NCBI RefSeq assembly: GCF_000814025.1
Contig: NZ_JWLL01000001.1
Span: forward strand, 186,001-250,000
Length of the DNA stretch: 64,000 nt
Source of the DNA: Tateyamaria sp. ANG-S1
GTDB taxonomy: Bacteria > Pseudomonadota > Alphaproteobacteria > Rhodobacterales > Rhodobacteraceae
Direction: 5' to 3'
Shown: positions 44,112 to 52,314 of the stretch, one piece after another
Layout of the letters: each line of letters begins with the position of its first letter
Position numbering within the stretch: the first letter of the stretch is position 1
Notes under the pieces: model-generated
Seen by the model: only the letters and a program-made list of their open reading frames with translations
Told to the model about the DNA's origin: nothing
The model's database searches: none
Made by a program: the position numbers and the translations under genes

Positions 44112-44714
44112 TTAATCAAGTGCCCATCCTTTCGGTTTGAACATCGGGTCGGCGTAGTGGCCGATTTCCATCTCGATCCCGTGCGCAAGTTGCGTGCCAT
44201 CGAGCGCTTCGGGGGACGGGTGACGGTAGACTGCGTCGGAACCGTCGATGGTTTGCGCTGTCTTGTCCTTGACCGCGCCGAGCCGTTCGGCCAGCCGGAT
44301 GCTGTCGAGGTTCATCGGGTCGAGATAGCTGACAGCACCCTCCCAACCATTCGCGTAGTAGTGCGCGCGCACCGCATGGGTCGCTTCGAGCGCGTAACCC
44401 TTGCCCGCTTTGTCGGGCCAGATGATCCAGGCAATCTCGCGTTCCGGCCAGCCTGCGGGCTGCCAGCCCCCGGCCATGCCATAGGTGTCATCCGTGTCCT
44501 TGTCGTGGATCATCCACATGCCGAAGCCGCGGATGTCCCAATGACCGATTTCAGCGGCGTAGAGCATCCACGCCTCGTAAGCGTTCAGCGGGCCGCCCAT
44601 GAAACGGGAGCGGTAGGAGGCAAAGGTGGCCTTGAAGTTCGGATAGTCCTCCGGTTCCGGCCCGCGCAGGACGAGGCGCTGGGTTTCGATGACGGGGATG
44701 GCGGCGTGAGACAT
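44112..44714 (-). CDS. GNAT acetyltransferase 5 of the array
   Basis: 200 residues. ETQRLVLRGPEPEDYPNF at the N-terminus, HWDIRGFGMWMIHDKDTDDTYG, AGKGYALEATHAVRAH (acetyl-CoA loop) and LDSIRLAERLGA fit the RimJ/RimL-type GNAT branch. ATG 44714 shares bases with the stop of the previous gene (TGATG). The C-terminal 40 residues extend beyond the usual domain. Substrate unknown. Confidence 0.88.
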   Translation of the reverse strand: MSHAAIPVIETQRLVLRGPEPEDYPNFKATFASYRSRFMGGPLNAYEAWMLYAAEIGHWDIRGFGMWMIHDKDTDDTYGMAGGWQPAGWPEREIAWIIWPDKAGKGYALEATHAVRAHYYANGWEGAVSYLDPMNLDSIRLAERLGAVKDKTAQTIDGSDAVYRHPSPEALDGTQLAHGIEMEIGHYADPMFKPKGWALD

Positions 44715-45277
44715 CACATCACCTCCCGGACGTAGCGGTAGATGAGGGTGGTTTCGCCATCTTGGGCGATCTCGCCATCTGGCAGGCCGCCGAGGCGTTG
44801 CGCCAGCTTGATCGAGCGCGCGTTGGCGTGGTCGATATAGGAGACGAGCGTGGACCAGCCGAGGGTTTGGAAAGCGTGGGTGAGGGCGGCTTGTGCCGCT
44901 TCGCGTGCGATACCTATCCCTTCGGCTTTCTCGGTCAGCATGAAGCCCAGTTCGGGTTCGGGGTCGCCGGGCTCAAAGCCCAGCACGACGAAGCCCGCGA
45001 TGTCGCCCGCATGCCCGATAGTCCAGAGACCGTAGCCGTGCAGGAGCCAAGTTGAGGTCATCTGGGAAAAGTCGAGCCAAGCGTCTTCGCGCGTCATTGG
45101 TCCGCCCAGATGCTTGCCGCGGTCGGTGCAGGCGATTTGGGCGTAGGTGTCGAAATCGGTCACGCGCGGGGCGCGCAGGATCAGCCGGTCGGTTGCGAGG
45201 GTCGGCAGATGGCCTTGGAGCGCGATGGCGAAGAGGGAGGCCGCGCCGGTGCGGGGCGTTTCGCAAGGGAAGGTCAT
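44714..45277 (-). CDS. GNAT acetyltransferase 4 of the array
   Basis: 187 residues. LATDRLILRAPRVTDFDTYA, GFVVLGFEPGDPEPELGFML, GIGIAREAAQAALTHAF and NARSIKLAQRLGG match the others. It has about 20 extra N-terminal residues. ATG 45277 has GGAAAGG upstream. Follows a 139-bp gap containing the GAAACAGGGAAG repeat, so it may start a new transcript. Confidence 0.86.
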   Translation of the reverse strand: MTFPCETPRTGAASLFAIALQGHLPTLATDRLILRAPRVTDFDTYAQIACTDRGKHLGGPMTREDAWLDFSQMTSTWLLHGYGLWTIGHAGDIAGFVVLGFEPGDPEPELGFMLTEKAEGIGIAREAAQAALTHAFQTLGWSTLVSYIDHANARSIKLAQRLGGLPDGEIAQDGETTLIYRYVREVM

Positions 45278-45385
45278 GGGCGCGCGCCTTTCCAAAAGGA
45301 CGCGCTGCCGCGCGACTTCATACTGGCGGCGGTTGAAACGTGAGCCCGTTTGATCGGGTGCGCGGCCTGTGGCTGATCGGCCCTC

Positions 45386-45412
45386 CGGGGGGGATTTTTT
45401 TGAAACAGGGAA
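45386..45412 (+). repeat. GAAACAGGGAAG-type intergenic repeat, copy 3
   Basis: CGGGGGGGGATTTTTTTGAA, then ACAGGGAAG to 45412, 4 bp past the stop of GNAT 3 (45417). Same position relative to a leftward stop as in copy 2. Confidence 0.6.
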
Positions 45413-45416
45413 GGGG

Positions 45417-45944
45417 TCATGTCAGCGCCTCCGGTCCGGGGTGCCGCCAGAGTTGCATGGGGCCGAAGCGTTCGTGCGTGAAGTCGCTGTCGTAGGTGGC
45501 ACCGAGGCGTTGTGCGACGCGGGCCGAGCCTTCGTTGTCCACTGCGATCAGGCTGATGAGGGTGGTCCAGCCGAGTGTGTCATAGGCATAGTTGCGGGCA
45601 GCGCGGCCTGCTTCGGTGGCGTAGCCTTTGCCCGTGGCGCCTTCGAAGAGGTCCCATCCAAGCTCGTTTTCGGGGAAGCCCTCGGGGTGCCAGAGGCCCA
45701 CGATGCCGACGGGGTTCTGCGTGTCCTTTTCGATCAGCGTCCAGCGGCCAAAGCCGCGCAGGACCCAGTGGCCTGCTTCTTGTGCCAAGCTGCGCCAGCT
45801 GAGTTCACGGCTGAGCGGGCCGCCGACGAATGCCGCGCGCGGGGAGGCGTAGAAGTCGGCCAGCGCATCGAAATCCGTGAGCGCGGGGGGGCGCAGGATC
45901 AGGCGCTCGGTCTCGAGCGTGGGGGCGGTGAAGGTGACGGTCAT
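45417..45944 (-). CDS. GNAT acetyltransferase 3 of the array
   Basis: 175 residues. LETERLILRPPALTDFDALA, HWVLRGFGRWTLIEKDTQNP, TGKGYATEAGRAARNYAYDT and EGSARVAQRLGATYD follow the shared array pattern. Starts in a 4-bp overlap with GNAT 2. Substrate unknown; family members acetylate ribosomal protein N-termini, amino acids or antibiotics. Confidence 0.88.
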   Translation of the reverse strand: MTVTFTAPTLETERLILRPPALTDFDALADFYASPRAAFVGGPLSRELSWRSLAQEAGHWVLRGFGRWTLIEKDTQNPVGIVGLWHPEGFPENELGWDLFEGATGKGYATEAGRAARNYAYDTLGWTTLISLIAVDNEGSARVAQRLGATYDSDFTHERFGPMQLWRHPGPEALT

Positions 45945-46462
45945 GCTGCGGGCCTCGGGTGGCGGTAAACATAGGCCTCTTTGCCGGGGTCCTCGGCTTT
46001 TTCATCGCGGACCGCACCCAGCCGTTCTGCCAATGCGATAGAGCGGGTGTTCGGGTAGGCAATGTAGCTGACGATGGTGTCCCATTTCAGTGTGGTCCAC
46101 GTGTAGTCGATGACGGCCTTGGCCGCCTCAAATGCGATGCCTTTGCCTTCGATGGCGGGGTCGAAAATCACCCAGCCGACTTCTTGTTCCGGCCATGTCT
46201 TCGGGTTCCAGTGGCCGACGATGCCGAGGGGCGTATCGTCGCCCTGATAGGTGACAACGAACATGCCGTAGCCGCGCATGACCCAATGGCCGATTTCGGT
46301 GCAGAAGAACTCCCACCCGCGTTTGTCGTCCTTCGGACCGCCCACATATTGCGCGCGGTCGGTTTTGTAGAATTCGATGAAGGTGGGCGCGTCCTGTGGT
46401 TTGGGGGCGCGCAGGGTGAGCCGTTCGGTTGTTATGGTTGGGGTGCCGGTGAGGGTGATCAT
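45941..46462 (-). CDS. GNAT acetyltransferase 2 of the array
   Basis: 173 residues. ITTERLTLRAPKPQDAPTFI, HWVMRGYGMFVVTYQGDDTP, EGKGIAFEAAKAVIDYTWTT and NTRSIALAERLGAVRDEKAE. ATG 46462 overlaps the GNAT 1 stop (ATGA). Closely similar to GNAT 1 and 3 in motif order, indicating local duplication. Confidence 0.88.
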   Translation of the reverse strand: MITLTGTPTITTERLTLRAPKPQDAPTFIEFYKTDRAQYVGGPKDDKRGWEFFCTEIGHWVMRGYGMFVVTYQGDDTPLGIVGHWNPKTWPEQEVGWVIFDPAIEGKGIAFEAAKAVIDYTWTTLKWDTIVSYIAYPNTRSIALAERLGAVRDEKAEDPGKEAYVYRHPRPAA

Positions 46463-46971
46463 GCGGCACATCCATGGCGGTAGACCGCTGTTTCGTCCGG
46501 TGTTTCGCCCGTTGGCAGTGGCGCTTCGGGATCGTGTGTGGCGCCCAAGCGGGTGGCCAGCGCTTCGGACCGGGTGTTGTCGGGTGTGATATAGCTGACG
46601 AGGGATTTGTCGCCGTGGTTCGTGGTGAACCAGTCGCGTGCGGCGACTGCGGCTTCGAATGCGATCCCTTTGCCTTCGGCGTCTTCCATGAGCGTCCAGC
46701 CGAGTTCGGGTTCGGGGAAGTGGGCGGGGTGTTGGAGGAGGACCTCGCCGCAATAGGTACCGGTCGCTCGATCTTCGATGGACCATGCGCCGAAACCCAT
46801 GAGCGACCAGCTTCCGATGGCGGCCGCGAATTCGGCCCAGGCGCGGTCGGCGTCGATGTGGCCCCAGCTGAATGTGGCGCGGGGGGAGGCGCAATAGGCC
46901 GCGAAGGCCGGGAAGTCGGCGGTGCGCGATGCGCGCAGGATCAGCCGTTCGGTTTCGAGGGTGGGGATCAC
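46459..46971 (-). CDS. GNAT acetyltransferase 1 of the array
   Basis: 170 residues. LETERLILRASRTADFPAFA, SWSLMGFGAWSIEDRATGTY, EGKGIAFEAAVAARDWFTTN and NTRSEALATRLGATHDPEAP. Overlaps the NIPSNAP stop by 4 bp. First of five tandem copies downstream of ffh. Confidence 0.88.
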   Translation of the reverse strand: MIPTLETERLILRASRTADFPAFAAYCASPRATFSWGHIDADRAWAEFAAAIGSWSLMGFGAWSIEDRATGTYCGEVLLQHPAHFPEPELGWTLMEDAEGKGIAFEAAVAARDWFTTNHGDKSLVSYITPDNTRSEALATRLGATHDPEAPLPTGETPDETAVYRHGCAA

Positions 46972-47300
46972 AGGCCCAACTCCTCGACTGAGGCACCGTC
47001 GAGTATCGGGCGGGTGAAGGTGCGGTCAAAGCTGAGGATGCAGCCGGTGTCTTGGGCGTGCTGGTATGCGCGTTGGCATTCCCCGTTCTGCACCATTTCG
47101 GTGCGGTACGCTTCGTAGGCTGCCAGCGAGGGAAACGAGAACATGCACCACGCTTTGTTGTTGGCGCCCTCGTGTGGAAGGAAATAGCCGTGATGCGTGC
47201 CGCCCATGCGGTTGACGAGGTGAATCCACGCGCGTGCGTAGACCTCGAACGCATCGACCTTGGTCGGGTCGATCACATATGTGACCAGGGCGGTTATCAT
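46968..47300 (-). CDS. NIPSNAP-family protein
   Basis: 110 residues, a dimeric alpha-beta barrel. VTYVIDPTKVDAFEVYARAW, MGGTHHGYFLPHEGANNKAW and FPSLAAYEAYRTEM match the NIPSNAP family. Function unknown; relatives bind vitamin-like ligands or act in quality control. Starts in a 4-bp overlap with the ffh stop, so the SRP gene and the array are coupled. Confidence 0.8.
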   Translation of the reverse strand: MITALVTYVIDPTKVDAFEVYARAWIHLVNRMGGTHHGYFLPHEGANNKAWCMFSFPSLAAYEAYRTEMVQNGECQRAYQHAQDTGCILSFDRTFTRPILDGASVEELGL

Positions 47301-48793
47301 TTCTTCTTGCCGAACCCCGAAAGGCCTGGGGGCAGGGGCATGCCGCCGCCCAAGCCGGGGAGGCCGCCGGGCATTTTGCCGCCGAGTTGTTTGGCTGCCG
47401 CTTCGAGCTGGGCCTGGTCCATGTTGCCCATGTCGGGCATGCCGCCCTTGCCCATCATGGCCTGCATGGCTTTCTTCATCATGCCGCCTTTGCCCTTGCC
47501 GAGCTTTTTCATCATGTCGGACATCTGGCGGTGCATTTTCAGCAGCTTATTGAGGTCGCTGACCTGCATGCCGGAGCCTGCGGCGATGCGTTTTTTGCGG
47601 CTGGCCTGCAGGATTTGGGGCGCGGCGCGCTCCTTCTTGGTCATGGACTGGATCATGGCGATCTGCTGCTTGAGGATCTTGTCGTCGAAGCCCGCGTCCT
47701 GCACCTGTTTAGCCATTTTGCCCATGCCGGGCATCATGCCCATCATGCCTTCCATCCCGCCCATCTTGATCATCTGTTCAAGCTGCATGCGCAGGTCGTT
47801 CATGTTGAACTGACCCTTGGCCATGCGCTTCATCATCTTTTCGGCCTGTTCGGCCTCGATGGTTTCCTGCGCTTTTTCGACGAGGCTGACGATGTCGCCC
47901 ATGCCGAGGATGCGGCCTGCGATGCGCTCGGGCTCGAAGGTTTCGAGCGCGTCCATCTTTTCACCCAGACCCACGAACTTGATGGGCTTGCCAGTGACGG
48001 CGCGCATGGAGAGCGCCGCACCGCCGCGCCCGTCGCCGTCCATCCGGGTCAGGGCCACGCCCGTGATCCCGATGCGGTCGTCGAAGTTTTGTGCGGTGTT
48101 TACGGCGTCCTGACCGGTCAGGCCGTCAACCACGAGGATCGTCTCGCGCGGGTTGGCGATGTCGCGGACCTGTTCGACCTGCGTCATCAACTCTTCGTCG
48201 ATGGAGAGGCGACCCGCGGTGTCGAGGATGTAGACGTCATAGCCGCCCATGCTGGCCTGGGTCTTCGCCCGTTTGGCGATCTGGACCGGGGTCTCGCCCT
48301 TGACGATGGGCAGGGTATCGACGCCGACTTGCGCGCCGAGGATGGCGAGTTGTTCCATGGCGGCGGGGCGGGTCACGTCGAGTGAGGCCATCAGCACGCG
48401 CTTGCCGTCACGCTCGGTCAGGCGTTTGCCGAGTTTGGCGGACATGGTGGTCTTACCACCGCCTTGCAGACCCACCATCAGGATTGGGGCGGGGGGGCTG
48501 TCGATCTTGAGCGCGTCGGGTTCACCTTCGCCCGTGAGGGTTGCGACGAGGGCGTCGTGCACGATCTTGACGACCTGTTGGCCGGGGGTGATCGACTTGG
48601 TGACGGCTTGGCCCGTGGCCTCTTCCTGCACGCGCTTGATGAAGTCGCGGGCGACGGGGAGGGAGACGTCCGCCTCAAGAAGCGCCACGCGAACCTCGCG
48701 TAGGGCGGTTTTGACGTCGTCTTCGCTCAGCGCGCCTTGCTTGGTCAGCCGGTCGAAGACACCGGAGAGGCGTTCGGAGAGATTTTCAAACAT
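47297..48793 (-). CDS. ffh: Signal recognition particle protein Ffh
   Basis: 498 residues. NG domain with GTP motifs GLQGGGKTTMSAKLG (about 108), DTAGRLS, TRMDGDGRGG and a methionine-rich M domain (MIKMGGMEGMMGMMPGMGKM) that binds signal peptides and 4.5S RNA. Targets membrane proteins to FtsY at the inner membrane. First gene of the leftward cluster. The Gly/Met-rich C-terminus (GKGGMMKKAMQAMMGKGG) is long. No 4.5S RNA gene was found nearby. Confidence 0.97.
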   Translation of the reverse strand: MFENLSERLSGVFDRLTKQGALSEDDVKTALREVRVALLEADVSLPVARDFIKRVQEEATGQAVTKSITPGQQVVKIVHDALVATLTGEGEPDALKIDSPPAPILMVGLQGGGKTTMSAKLGKRLTERDGKRVLMASLDVTRPAAMEQLAILGAQVGVDTLPIVKGETPVQIAKRAKTQASMGGYDVYILDTAGRLSIDEELMTQVEQVRDIANPRETILVVDGLTGQDAVNTAQNFDDRIGITGVALTRMDGDGRGGAALSMRAVTGKPIKFVGLGEKMDALETFEPERIAGRILGMGDIVSLVEKAQETIEAEQAEKMMKRMAKGQFNMNDLRMQLEQMIKMGGMEGMMGMMPGMGKMAKQVQDAGFDDKILKQQIAMIQSMTKKERAAPQILQASRKKRIAAGSGMQVSDLNKLLKMHRQMSDMMKKLGKGKGGMMKKAMQAMMGKGGMPDMGNMDQAQLEAAAKQLGGKMPGGLPGLGGGMPLPPGLSGFGKKK

Positions 48794-48935
48794 GGGCCTT
48801 CATCCTTTCGACCGTTGACGTTTGCCTGACACGTAAGTGCAAGCGGTGCAGACCCCAAGAAACAGACCCAAACGAAAAGCACCCCCGTGGGCGCAACGCG
48901 CTGACGGAGGGCGATCCCGGGCATATCCCAAGGGA

Positions 48936-48957
48936 CCGGAAGTTTACGGACTTCCGG
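48936..48957. other. Hairpin upstream of ffh
   Basis: CCGGAAGT-TTACGG-ACTTCCGG, an 8-bp stem in the 280-bp gap between ffh and pabB. Function unknown; the gap otherwise holds no gene. Confidence 0.45.
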
Positions 48958-49073
48958 GTGTTGCGGGCGGGTTAAGTGAGGGTGACCTGTGAGTCAAGGG
49001 GTTTGGCGGGAGGCCTAGACCCTGAGACATGGTCTTGGTTCAGGCAGTTGAACCAGACGCCGGGCTTGTCCCA

Positions 49074-50201
49074 TCAGACAGCGTATCGGGATTTGAGAAG
49101 CGCTTCGGCGTATTCTTCGTCTGCCTTGCTGTCATGCACAATCCCGCCGCCCACATTCAGCGTGGCAACCCCATCTTCTGTGCAGGTTACCGTCCGGATC
49201 GCGACGTTGAACTGCATCGATCCGTTGGGGGCGATCCAGCCGATTGCGCCGCAATAGGCACCACGCGCTTCGCTCTCAAGGGAGCGTATGACCTGCATGG
49301 CTCTGATTTTTGGCGCTCCGGTGATCGAGCCACAGGGAAACAGTGCCTCGAATACATCGTGCAGCGTGTTCTGTGGTGGCAACTGGGCCGTGATGCGGGA
49401 TGTCATCTGGTGCAAGGTGGCGTAGGTCTCAACCTTGAAAAGGTCAGGCACTCTGACGCTGCCCAGTTCAGCCAACTTGCTGACATCGTTGCGCAGTAAG
49501 TCCACGATCATCAGGTTTTCCGCTTGGTTCTTCTCGGAGTTTTTCAGCCATGCGGTTTGTGCGGCGTCCTTTTCCGATGTCGCGCCGCGCGCAGCTGTCC
49601 CTTTCATCGGTCTGGTTTCAAACAGGCCATTTTCATCAATTGTAAAGAATAACTCTGGTGATCGGGACAGAAGCACCGGCCCGCCAAGATCAACAAAAGC
49701 ACCATGTGGAACGGGTTGCCTGGCGCGGAGTGCGAGGTACAGCTCCAGCGGCTGTTCCGTATATTGCGCCCTTAATGGGAAGGTGAGGTTGGCTTGATAG
49801 ATGTCCCCGGCCAGTATGAGCTGCTTCACCTCTGAAAAGGCGGAAGCGTACTGCGCCTTGTCCCATAAAGGCGTCAGAGGGCCGAGTTTGGCGGTGTGCG
49901 CTGGTTCCTCAAATTGAGCCGTTTGCGGCGCTTCGAAGACACCGAAACAGAGAAGCGGCACGGTCCTGCCCGTCGGAAGTAGGCTCTTCAGTTTGTGCGA
50001 AAACAGGTAGCCGAGTTCGTAGCTGGCATATCCGGCCAACCAATACCCCTCTGCCCGTGCGTCTTCGATGGCGGCGAAGGCTGCGGTGACGTCCTCGGGG
50101 GTGTCGGCGCGTATTGTGCGGACGGGATCAACAAATGCAGTCCCTCCCGAAAGGGGGCCGCAATCGAAGATGACCTGTCTTTGGTCGGAATGGTTTGCCA
50201 A
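49074..50201 (-). CDS. pabB: Aminodeoxychorismate synthase component I
   Basis: 375 residues, shorter than anthranilate synthase I. The chorismate-binding domain has IYQANLTFPLRAQY, RSPELFFTIDENG, RPMKGTAARG, ENLMIVDLLRND, FKVETYATLHQMTS and FPCGSITGAPKIRAMQVI. With a glutaminase it makes 4-amino-4-deoxychorismate for folate; no pabA or pabC gene follows. Ends with RSPELFF-type PabB features rather than TrpE. Its start is 2 bp after the Dabb gene boundary on the same strand. Confidence 0.92.
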   Translation of the reverse strand: MANHSDQRQVIFDCGPLSGGTAFVDPVRTIRADTPEDVTAAFAAIEDARAEGYWLAGYASYELGYLFSHKLKSLLPTGRTVPLLCFGVFEAPQTAQFEEPAHTAKLGPLTPLWDKAQYASAFSEVKQLILAGDIYQANLTFPLRAQYTEQPLELYLALRARQPVPHGAFVDLGGPVLLSRSPELFFTIDENGLFETRPMKGTAARGATSEKDAAQTAWLKNSEKNQAENLMIVDLLRNDVSKLAELGSVRVPDLFKVETYATLHQMTSRITAQLPPQNTLHDVFEALFPCGSITGAPKIRAMQVIRSLESEARGAYCGAIGWIAPNGSMQFNVAIRTVTCTEDGVATLNVGGGIVHDSKADEEYAEALLKSRYAV

Positions 50202-50203
50202 GT

Positions 50204-50497
50204 CTAGAAATCGGCTGCGATGCGCAGATCACGCAACGGGCGCACCACCTCGATGGATTTGAGGTAGAGCGGGTGAGCCTTGTAGGCGGACAGCGCCTCT
50301 GCGCTCGCAAACTCAGCGTACACCACGACGTCTACCTCGTTTGAAAATGCGTCATCACGGGTGTTCTGACGCACCTCGAACACCTCGGAATGGGGAATAT
50401 CCGCCAACAGCGACAACCCATCGATGATGCGAGGTAAATCCGCTTTGTTCTTGGCGCTGAAGAAGACGACATGTCTGATGTTTGGACGGGCTGTCAT
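50204..50497 (-). CDS. Dabb-family stress-response protein
   Basis: 97 residues, a ferredoxin-like alpha-beta barrel. RHVVFFSAKNKADLPRIIDG, DVVVYAEFASAEALSAYKAH and the terminal PLRDLRIAADF match the stress-responsive A/B-barrel family. Often a dimeric protein of unknown substrate. Upstream of pabB on the same strand, 2 bp apart, so co-transcribed. Confidence 0.85.
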   Translation of the reverse strand: MTARPNIRHVVFFSAKNKADLPRIIDGLSLLADIPHSEVFEVRQNTRDDAFSNEVDVVVYAEFASAEALSAYKAHPLYLKSIEVVRPLRDLRIAADF

Positions 50498-50662
50498 GGC
50501 ACCTCTGCGGGTTTTTGTGTGTGCAGATCAATCGCCCGTCCATTAGCCACAACGCAGACGCGCGACCAGAGCAAAAAACCGGGAAGCAGACATGCGCTGA
50601 GCTTGCAGCATGTGGCGGAAGGGGGCTCGGAGCAGCCCTGGGCGTGTCCGAGCCTATTGCGC

Positions 50663-51061
50663 CTATTCCTGAATGCTTTCCAGATAGGCCATCAGGTCCA
50701 CGATGGGTTTGCTGGTCAGGATCGGCTGGCCGGTTTCGGCCTTGAGCGCTGTGTCCTCGCCCTCGAAATACCAGCCATAGACCGGCATGGGCGAACCGTG
50801 GCTGACCAGCGGGTCGCGCCCGTCGATGCGTGAGACCACGCGGGCGATTGGAAAGGTGCCGTCGTTGCGCGCTGCCAGATCATTCAGGCTGGGCGGTTGC
50901 AGCAGAAGGGCCGGGCGCATAGGGCCGTTGCCGTCCGCATTTACACCGTGACAGGTGGCGCAGTGCCGTTGATAGAGTGTCGCGCCGATTGACACGTCCT
51001 GCGCCCAGGCGGTCAGGGGCATGCTGCCAAGCAAAGCTAAGGTGGCGATGAGCTGTTTCAC
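50663..51061 (-). CDS. Periplasmic c-type cytochrome
   Basis: 132 residues. A signal peptide (LIATLALLGSMPLTAWA) is followed by a single haem site CATCH (C34-H38 region) and a distal methionine in SHGSPMPVYGW. The mature domain resembles class I cytochromes c of copper-enzyme electron chains. GTG start at 51061 follows AGGAGA. Divergent from the DinB gene over a palindrome- and FNR-like-box-rich region. Electron partner unknown. Confidence 0.88.
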   Translation of the reverse strand: MKQLIATLALLGSMPLTAWAQDVSIGATLYQRHCATCHGVNADGNGPMRPALLLQPPSLNDLAARNDGTFPIARVVSRIDGRDPLVSHGSPMPVYGWYFEGEDTALKAETGQPILTSKPIVDLMAYLESIQE

Positions 51062-51078
51062 GGGGCGTCTCCTGTCTG

Positions 51079-51096
51079 TTACGCTGTTCAGCGTAA
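51079..51096. promoter_or_regulatory. 18-bp perfect palindrome upstream of the cytochrome gene
   Basis: TTACGCTG-TT-CAGCGTAA, an ideal 8-2-8 palindrome 17 bp from the cytochrome GTG. Size fits a TetR- or LacI-like operator; the protein is unknown. Confidence 0.6.
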
Positions 51097-51117
51097 GGAG
51101 CGCTGCGGGGGGCCGAC

Positions 51118-51131
51118 CTGATCTTGATCAA
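51118..51131. promoter_or_regulatory. FNR-type box in the cytochrome control region
   Basis: CTGAT-CTTG-ATCAA, nine of ten key bases of TTGAT-N4-ATCAA. It lies 56 bp from the cytochrome start and 46 bp from the DinB start. Oxygen control by FnrL is inferred. Confidence 0.5.
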
Positions 51132-51176
51132 ATGTCGGTGGCTTTTCCGCGGGTGGGCAGGAAAAGGAAGATGGTC

Positions 51177-51737
51177 ATGACGCAACTCTTCGTGCCGCAG
51201 GCCTACAACAATGCCTGGTCAAATCACCGACTGCATCGCGCCTGCGCTGGGCTGACGGACAAAGCGCTGGCAAAGGAGCGTCCGTCGTTTTTCGGGTCGA
51301 TCATTGCCACGCTCAATCACATCCTGATTGTCGACTGGTTCTATGTTTCTGCGCTGGAGGGGGCCTGTATCGGTGCGGCGGCTTTCGAGCCCGAAGTGCC
51401 CCATCCGGAGCTGCCTGCCCTGCGTGCCGCGCAGCGCGAGGTAGATCGCCGTTTGATTGCCGTGACCGAGGATGCCACGCTGTCCGACCCGGAGCGCATC
51501 GTTCGGATGTTGCGCAGCAGTGGTGTGCAGGAGGAGCGGTTTGATCGTACCTTTCTGCATCTCATTCAGCATCAGATTCACCATCGCGGCCAGGTCCATG
51601 CGCTTTTGAGCATGACGTCTGTCACGCCGCCGCAGTTAGACGAGTTCTACATGGCGTGGGAGGCCGATGCGGCGTTGCGCGCCCGCGATCTGGGTGAAAT
51701 GGGCATGACCGAGGATGATATCTGGCGCGGACGCTAG
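51177..51737 (+). CDS. DinB-family protein
   Basis: 186 residues. A four-helix bundle with DinB histidines in IIATLNHILIVDWFY and FLHLIQHQIHHRGQVHALLS, a likely metal-binding triad. DinB/YfiT-like enzymes are metal-dependent, often thiol-transferases. ATG 51177 has AAGGAAG at a good distance; 51171 is an alternative. Its stop meets the next convergent gene with a 4-bp overlap. Confidence 0.85.
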   Translation: MTQLFVPQAYNNAWSNHRLHRACAGLTDKALAKERPSFFGSIIATLNHILIVDWFYVSALEGACIGAAAFEPEVPHPELPALRAAQREVDRRLIAVTEDATLSDPERIVRMLRSSGVQEERFDRTFLHLIQHQIHHRGQVHALLSMTSVTPPQLDEFYMAWEADAALRARDLGEMGMTEDDIWRGR

Positions 51738-52195
51738 ATGGAGCGTCGGTAGGCACGGAGCCAGTCATTGATCGCATCTGCCGTCTGTTTTGGGCCATTG
51801 CCGGACACATACGCCTCGACCAGCGGGTATGTTGGCCTGTCGTGAAAGGTCAGTGTTGGCCGGGCGGTGTCGGAGAATGCCTCGACCTCCGCGTGGCGGA
51901 CATGGGCGAGAGGGTGCACAGCGTTGCGGTAGCGAAGGAGGGTGCGGCGCTGGATGGTGACTGTGCCAGCGCGGGCGTCGAAAATGACCTGATCACGCTG
52001 GATCGCCAGCGCAAAGATGCCAAGCGGCACGCCTGCGCCAAGCAGGACGGTCGGCAGCCCGGCGGTTTCCCCGGCGACCAGCAGGGCCAATCCCGCTGCT
52101 GCGCACGCCACGATGCACACGATCAGCCCTCCGCCGAGCAGCCAGGGGGCATGGGCCAGGATCAGTTGTGTCGGCAGGTTGCGGACGACGGTCAT
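51734..52195 (-). CDS. Membrane protein with a PH-like domain
   Basis: 153 residues. Two N-terminal helices (PWLLGGGLIVCIVACAAAGL and VLLGAGVPLGIFALAI) precede a soluble domain with DQVIFDARAGTVTIQRRTLL and ending LRAYRRSI, resembling bacterial PH-like domains. Function unknown. Runs toward the DinB gene. Confidence 0.6.
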   Translation of the reverse strand: MTVVRNLPTQLILAHAPWLLGGGLIVCIVACAAAGLALLVAGETAGLPTVLLGAGVPLGIFALAIQRDQVIFDARAGTVTIQRRTLLRYRNAVHPLAHVRHAEVEAFSDTARPTLTFHDRPTYPLVEAYVSGNGPKQTADAINDWLRAYRRSI

Positions 52196-52260
52196 GGTGG
52201 AACGCTAGCGGCAACAGAAGCTCTCCCACAAGTCTTGGAACCCGTATGGCTCCCCGCGCG

Positions 52261-52275
52261 TTAACTATTTGTTAA
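52261..52275. promoter_or_regulatory. CtrA-type box upstream of the small secreted peptide
   Basis: TTAACTATTTGTTAA, a full TTAA-N7-TTAA box, embedded in two GTTAAC palindromes (52260-52265 and 52271-52276). Starts 54 bp before the TTG start of the peptide gene. Confidence 0.6.
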
Positions 52276-52314
52276 CGTATTTCGCGTTGCGCAAACCATG
52301 AAGAAGGATGCCTT

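Noticed and set aside
48839-49073. 4.5S RNA gene upstream of ffh
   Set aside because: The conserved GGTCAGGTCCGGAAGGAAGC core is absent; only a simple CCGGAAGT hairpin is seen.
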